Below, piece after piece: positions 51,401 through 57,400 of a stretch of DNA of 64,000 bases (its first letter is position 1; each line of letters begins with the position of its first letter). Where the stretch lies: assembly GCA_039619475.1 (NCBI GenBank), contig CM077116.1:25927191-25991190 (forward strand). The letters are read 5' to 3'. The notes below the pieces were generated by a model, which did no database searches, had not been told where the DNA came from, and saw nothing but the letters and a program-made list of their open reading frames with translations. Position numbers and translations under genes: made by a program. The DNA is from Icerya purchasi (lineage: Eukaryota > Arthropoda > Insecta > Hemiptera > Monophlebidae).

Positions 51401-54400
51401 TCTTGCAGTTGCATTTTCATCAGGCTGTTCTGTAAAACTTTCATTTCTGGCTCTTCGTCCGTCCATTCTTGTTTCTGTTGCTGCAGTTGCGGCGATGTCT
51501 GTTCAATTAAGGTTCTGCTATTATACTCGCCGCTGGTCCACGCGCACGGTTCTTGCACGATAGTACTACTGCTGTTGCCAATAGCTTGCATACCGTTCCA
51601 AACAGCGGCGCCTGGATTTACCAGCATAATATCGTCGAAAAGTTGCTCACTATGATAGTTGTTATATTTTTGATATCGCGCGAACAATTCCATCACTGTA
51701 ATTCGTTTAACGTGTAAGAGAAAAAGAAAAGTATCTATGTAAATGTGTACGTACGTGTTTTTTATTTTAATTAAACGGTTTTTCGAAACTGATAATTAAT
51801 AAATTGTTGATTTAACGGAGAGAAGTCGCGCATACTGTGCGAAATTAAGTCATCGTCTGTGTCGGCTTTTATATTACTATCTGTGTCTGAGGAATAATCG
51901 ATTGTAGAAAAAGGGGGTTATGCGACTAACCTAGTTAGTTCAGCTAAGCTACGTTCGCCTTTTCGGAAGCGCAAGCGCACTACAACGTTGCCCTCAATGA
52001 CGAACGACGTGCTAGCCCTGTCGAGGTGGAAATACGGGGTGGACCACACGTTTTCTTCCTGTTTCAGGATAATCTGTCCAACTGTTTGACCCGGTTAAAC
52101 TTCGTATTTTTCTCTCCCGCAATAACTACACGGTAACACTTTTAACGATTGCTTCTCTTTGTTTATTCACCTTTTTCGGGTTTTATCAAACACGCTACAC
52201 GAAATCAGAGATCTTTTAGAATACAAAGATTATTTCGAAGGCATAACATTTTTCTTTTTTCTTTACTTACTTTACAGTGCTTAAGACTATTATTTAACAA
52301 CTTCTCCGATAGTAGGATTCCGATATTTATTAATTAAACACAAAAAACCTGTTCTCTCGGTAGCCTAATACGGATTTAGCAAAATTATATTTTGTTATTT
52401 AAAGGAATTTAAATACTTCTACACCTTGTTTAACCAATAAATATTAAACTCAGTTTAAATAGGATCAGTCTTGTTAAATCGGATTTGTTTAAAATTTTTT
52501 CTTTTTTTTTTTTCTCTTTTTTTGGAAATCTCTGCGTAATTTGCTTATTGTGTGAGGATTTTTAAAGATTTCTATTGCAGATTATATTATTTTGCGACTG
52601 AATTAAACAGCGGGGTTTCCCCGAAGAAGATTTCTGAGAAGAATGGAACGCGGTTTTTACTTTATATCTTTCGCATTTTTATATCATCTATATTATTATT
52701 TTAATTTTAAAATTGTCTATTTATGTTATTTGTACCTGTAATAATGTTTATGTTAGGAAAGGAGATGTTTATGCGGCGATTAGAGATTGTTTGAAAGCAT
52801 TAGATATCAATCCGGATTACATGAAAGCTTTCTTTAGGTGAGGCATAATTTATATTTTACACGTAACAATTTTTGGTAATAATCTTGATATACAATCTAT
52901 TGCTGTTCGTTCATATTGACACGTATGGCGTTGTTACGTTTTACTTTGTTTTTGGTTTAATCGATATCGAATTATCACCGACAGTATAAATTTCATAGAT
53001 TTTAATTAAATTTTAAAACAAAATTTGATTTTTAGTTTTTTTTTTTTTTTTTTTTTCATATATAGGTGAAACTTAAAATTTTTAAAGATGCCGGTTGGCA
53101 TTCTCAGTAAAAAAAAAGAAAAATTTCGGTACCTTCTATTGTCGTCTATTCGCGTTTTTTTAAATTTTATTTGTTAATAATCTTCAACGAAATCAAAATG
53201 TATTTAGCTTATTAAGGTATATCAATTTACCGTATTTGTTCAATATGCTGTATTTTTAAAATGACTATGCACTTTTTATTTATTTTATATTATTTTCCCG
53301 TTATTTTTAAAATTTGTTATTTTTTTCCATGTTTGGTTTCTGATATGTTATAACCGTAATTTTAGTTCGTTCATTTTTTATATTAGCAAAAACGAACGGA
53401 TTAAAATGACGGCCAAATATGAACCGCTGTGGTCATTTGATTGCTTACGAAAATTTTACCTTCTACAATACCGAGCTACATTTATAAAATCTATTTCGAC
53501 GTGTACTTAAATATTAACAATTTAAGGAAGTTGGAAACGTGCTATGGTCAGTGAAGACTACACACTTCCCGATTATATGTACACACATTAGTCACAACAT
53601 TTTGTGTGCATCAAGCATATGGTGACACTTGAGGTACGCGTGTTGAATTAAAAGTTTTAGACACCGTTTTTCAATACACATACATATTCATCTCTTGATT
53701 TTCGATTTTTAGGTCTGTAAATGTTATGTCAGAAATCGGAATAAATGTGTGAATTTCTTTGTTGACGATTATTATACATTTTTTCACACTCATTATGTTT
53801 GTCATTAATTTACATTTTTCTGACATACTACATGGGCGGTAGCAGTTAGGAGTAAATTGAGGAACAGATGCGCTGGCAGCAGTAGTGGCTGCAGCACACT
53901 GTCTAACATTTATCTCACGTATCTCAGATGTAATGATAACATATCATTCCCTTAGTAGGTAAATCGGTACCAGCCGTGGACTATGAAAATTCTTTTTTAC
54001 ATGACCTTAAAAGCGAATAAACGAAAGTGAAAAGGGGAGAGGGTGAATATTAATACGGCGACTTGAAGCGTAGGAACATTTTTTTATTTTTCGCTACAAA
54101 AGTTTTTTTATTAAAGTACATAACATACCGCCTAGGATCAAATCGGAGCGAAGACTGACACTACCTACTTATTCCGCTTTATCTTGTAACTTTAATGTGT
54201 TCCCTGATATTGCTCTATCAAAATACTGTTTATGTAATTTGAATACAGAATTCGCTTTTATATAAAAATGAAATACCTGTAATGGAATTTTCCTAAGGAT
54301 TTTAGGAAATTGGAAGTTTAGAGAATTTTTTTCTTATTTAAAACACCATCAAGTAAAAATTTTGTGTTTCTTAGTCATTAACTCTAACAACAATTGCACG

Positions 54401-57400
54401 ATGCAATTAATATTGATTGAATTTTTTAAAAAAAAAAACAGAATAACAATTTTGTAAAATATTGCATCAACGTACTTGATTTGCTTTCTTTTCTACACTT
54501 ATTGTTATACAGAAATATACTGTTGTAGAATTCACGTCTAGTTTTATTCTATAATTAAAATTTTTATGTTACGTATACTTTAAGTTACATCTGATACTAC
54601 ATCGTAGTTAATCGAGATTCTTACTATCCAAATTATCTTCATTTTGACCTTTTTTTTATTCGCCTTTATTATTAATTATATAACTTTCTTCTTCTTTATT
54701 CTTATATATATATATATAATTATGGTGCAGCTTTTTTGGTTTATTGTAGGGTGAAGTTTCTTAACTATACAAAATGTTTGTTTTCCGTTATTTTTTTCTA
54801 TTCTGTGTTAATCTACTTCATGAAACTTCAGCCACTTTTGAAATATTATCTTCTCATTTACTTTTGATCATATTGTTCATTTTACTCTTCAGCAATTTTG
54901 TGGTTTATTCGTCTTAAATTTGTTAATATTATCCGTTATTTTTAGTTTTATCTAAAATTCTTTTCTTATCACGAATACTCCGCAATTATTTTTCCATCGC
55001 TTTTTGTGATGCCCATAATTTCTTAGTAATTATTGAATTTCAAACTCATGTCTCATTGATTAAAAACTGTACTTTTTATGTACTGGATTATACCCAATTT
55101 GAATGTTACAGAATTTCGTTGAAATGCACACAAAGTCAGTTTTATTCTTCCGTTAAATTCTGGTATAAATAATCTAAAGATGGTTATTAATTGCCCAAGA
55201 TTTTTATGTTTTTAGTTATTTTTAATGATATGTATCTGTGGTAACATTCATATTGTGTGTGATGAATTTTTTGTCCATTATCTTAGAATTTTTTCGAATT
55301 TGTTTATAAATCTAATTTCTTTGCAGACATTATCTAATTCGGGTATTAGTGTATCTGTAGCTCTGTAAGATTGTTGGCTACGGTGATATTATTTTCCTCT
55401 TGAAATATAAATATATTTTTAAAATTCCAATTAATTTCTTAAATTACAACCGAAATACCGCTGATGCAAATATATCTATAGATAGGGCGTTGTATGTTCA
55501 CCTCCAGAAATTAAGTAGTTATTACTAAAAAATATTTTCTGTATTACGAAATTATTTTTTGAATTGCATTAACAGGAATACACCAATTAGTAACACGTGT
55601 TTATTTGCAGAATTAGTGCAGCTTTTGATCAGTTTCTTGAATAAATATTTTAAAAACGTCGAAAAATATTGCTGCGAAAAGTTAACAAATATTTCGATAC
55701 AGAAGGTAACGAAAAAGTAATGTGTTTAATAAGTTAACTAAAAAGATAAATATATGATACACAGATTATATTTCAAAAGATTATAAAGTATAACTTAATG
55801 AAAAGTCGATGACATTTAAATTAAAATAATATACGGATTAATTTAATCTAAAACAAGTTCAATGTTTTTGTGATTTATTTTTTATTTTAATAAATGTAAA
55901 GTTTATGAAAAAAAAAACGTAAATTAAAAAATTAAGTAATGCGTTTGATAATGTTCTGCAAGAAATCAACTGCTTGTCAGTTGGAAACAAGTCAAGGGGG
56001 AAAAAGTAAGAGAGCTTACGTGTAGAAAGAAAAAAAAAACATTTTTAAAAAAATTATGTATATATATATATTCATTTTAAAAAATGCTTAATTTTAATCA
56101 ATAGAGTATAATATATTCTACGTGAAATATTAAAGAATTTATTAATTTGAATGCGTCAATTGAAGCTGTTTGAAGTCCTCAACAAGCTTGTTATAATGTG
56201 GAATTTTGAGTAAGATTGACTGCAAATGCTGATCGGTCATCTTTGACAAGATTTCGCTTATTTCGTATTTGAAAACGTTTATTCGAAAATATATATGAAT
56301 GCAAAAACATCGCTATCATTTTTCTAGCGAGATATTGAAAATTAGAATATTTCTCTGCGTTTACGGGGCTCAAAAAAGTTAGTAAGATCTGTAATATCGA
56401 AATCACTTTTTAATATGGCATCCCATTCTGTATTCACGGTTACGGTTCATAACTTCTTTGTATAAAATTACATTCGCTGTTACGAAGTAATGAAATGTAT
56501 ACAACTGAAATGTGTTATTAAAATAAATTAAAGTTAGTTAATATGCATTTTTTTTGAAAGGCAAATCTGCCCGAGAAACTAGTATTAACGAAAACTACAC
56601 TATTAAAAATATTTAAATAAAATATAATTCGAAAGCAGATGCGCAGTTTCCCATTAACGATTGTGAAATATTTGGCAAGCAATGCCCAACTAAAAACAAC
56701 TGGATTATAAAATAAAATGAGCACAATTACTGCCCACTTTTAGAAAGAAGGATTTTCGAAATGCAAATCAGTCCGATCATTAAGTAGCGATCGTTGTTAT
56801 TCATTTTATCGCTTTTTTAGGTATCGCATTTATAATATCCAAAAACTCGGAAGGAAACGATTAGAAAACAAAAACTGGTTTCATTTCATTTTTTTTTATT
56901 CGGTAAAGCCATGCAGTCCTTATATATCTGATCAATATAGACGAAACCACTACATGTTGGAGTGTAGCTATTGTTCCATAAAATAACTCGTTTCAGTGTT
57001 TTGAAATATTGGGAGCAATAAAAATGTTTCTCATTTAACAAAGAAATTTAGAAATGATTGACACAGAGTGATCATACGGGACAATACTATTTCAAAAGAG
57101 AACTTTTCCAAGTTTAATGAAATAATAAAAAAATACGTATAGGAAAAAAAGAATTATTTTGATCATTATTTTGCACTAATGATAATAGAATATATTTATG
57201 ACTTTAAACTCTTTAAAAGTTTAATTTAAAGTCAAATGAATATATTTTTTTTACGTTTCTGCTTGTGGGTTAGATTCGCCCCGCGAGCTCTAATTTACCA
57301 TTTCTGGTTTATACTATTGGGCCGCGGAATCTTGAAAATTATGTAAAGATCGATGATTTTCATTGAAGAAAATTTATTACAGGCTGCATGGAGTTTTTCG

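Noticed and set aside
51255..51563. 102-codon plus-strand frame opposite the nested ORF
   Set aside because: Shadow of the GC-rich minus-strand ORF; no domain, and the minus strand carries the conserved-looking motifs.
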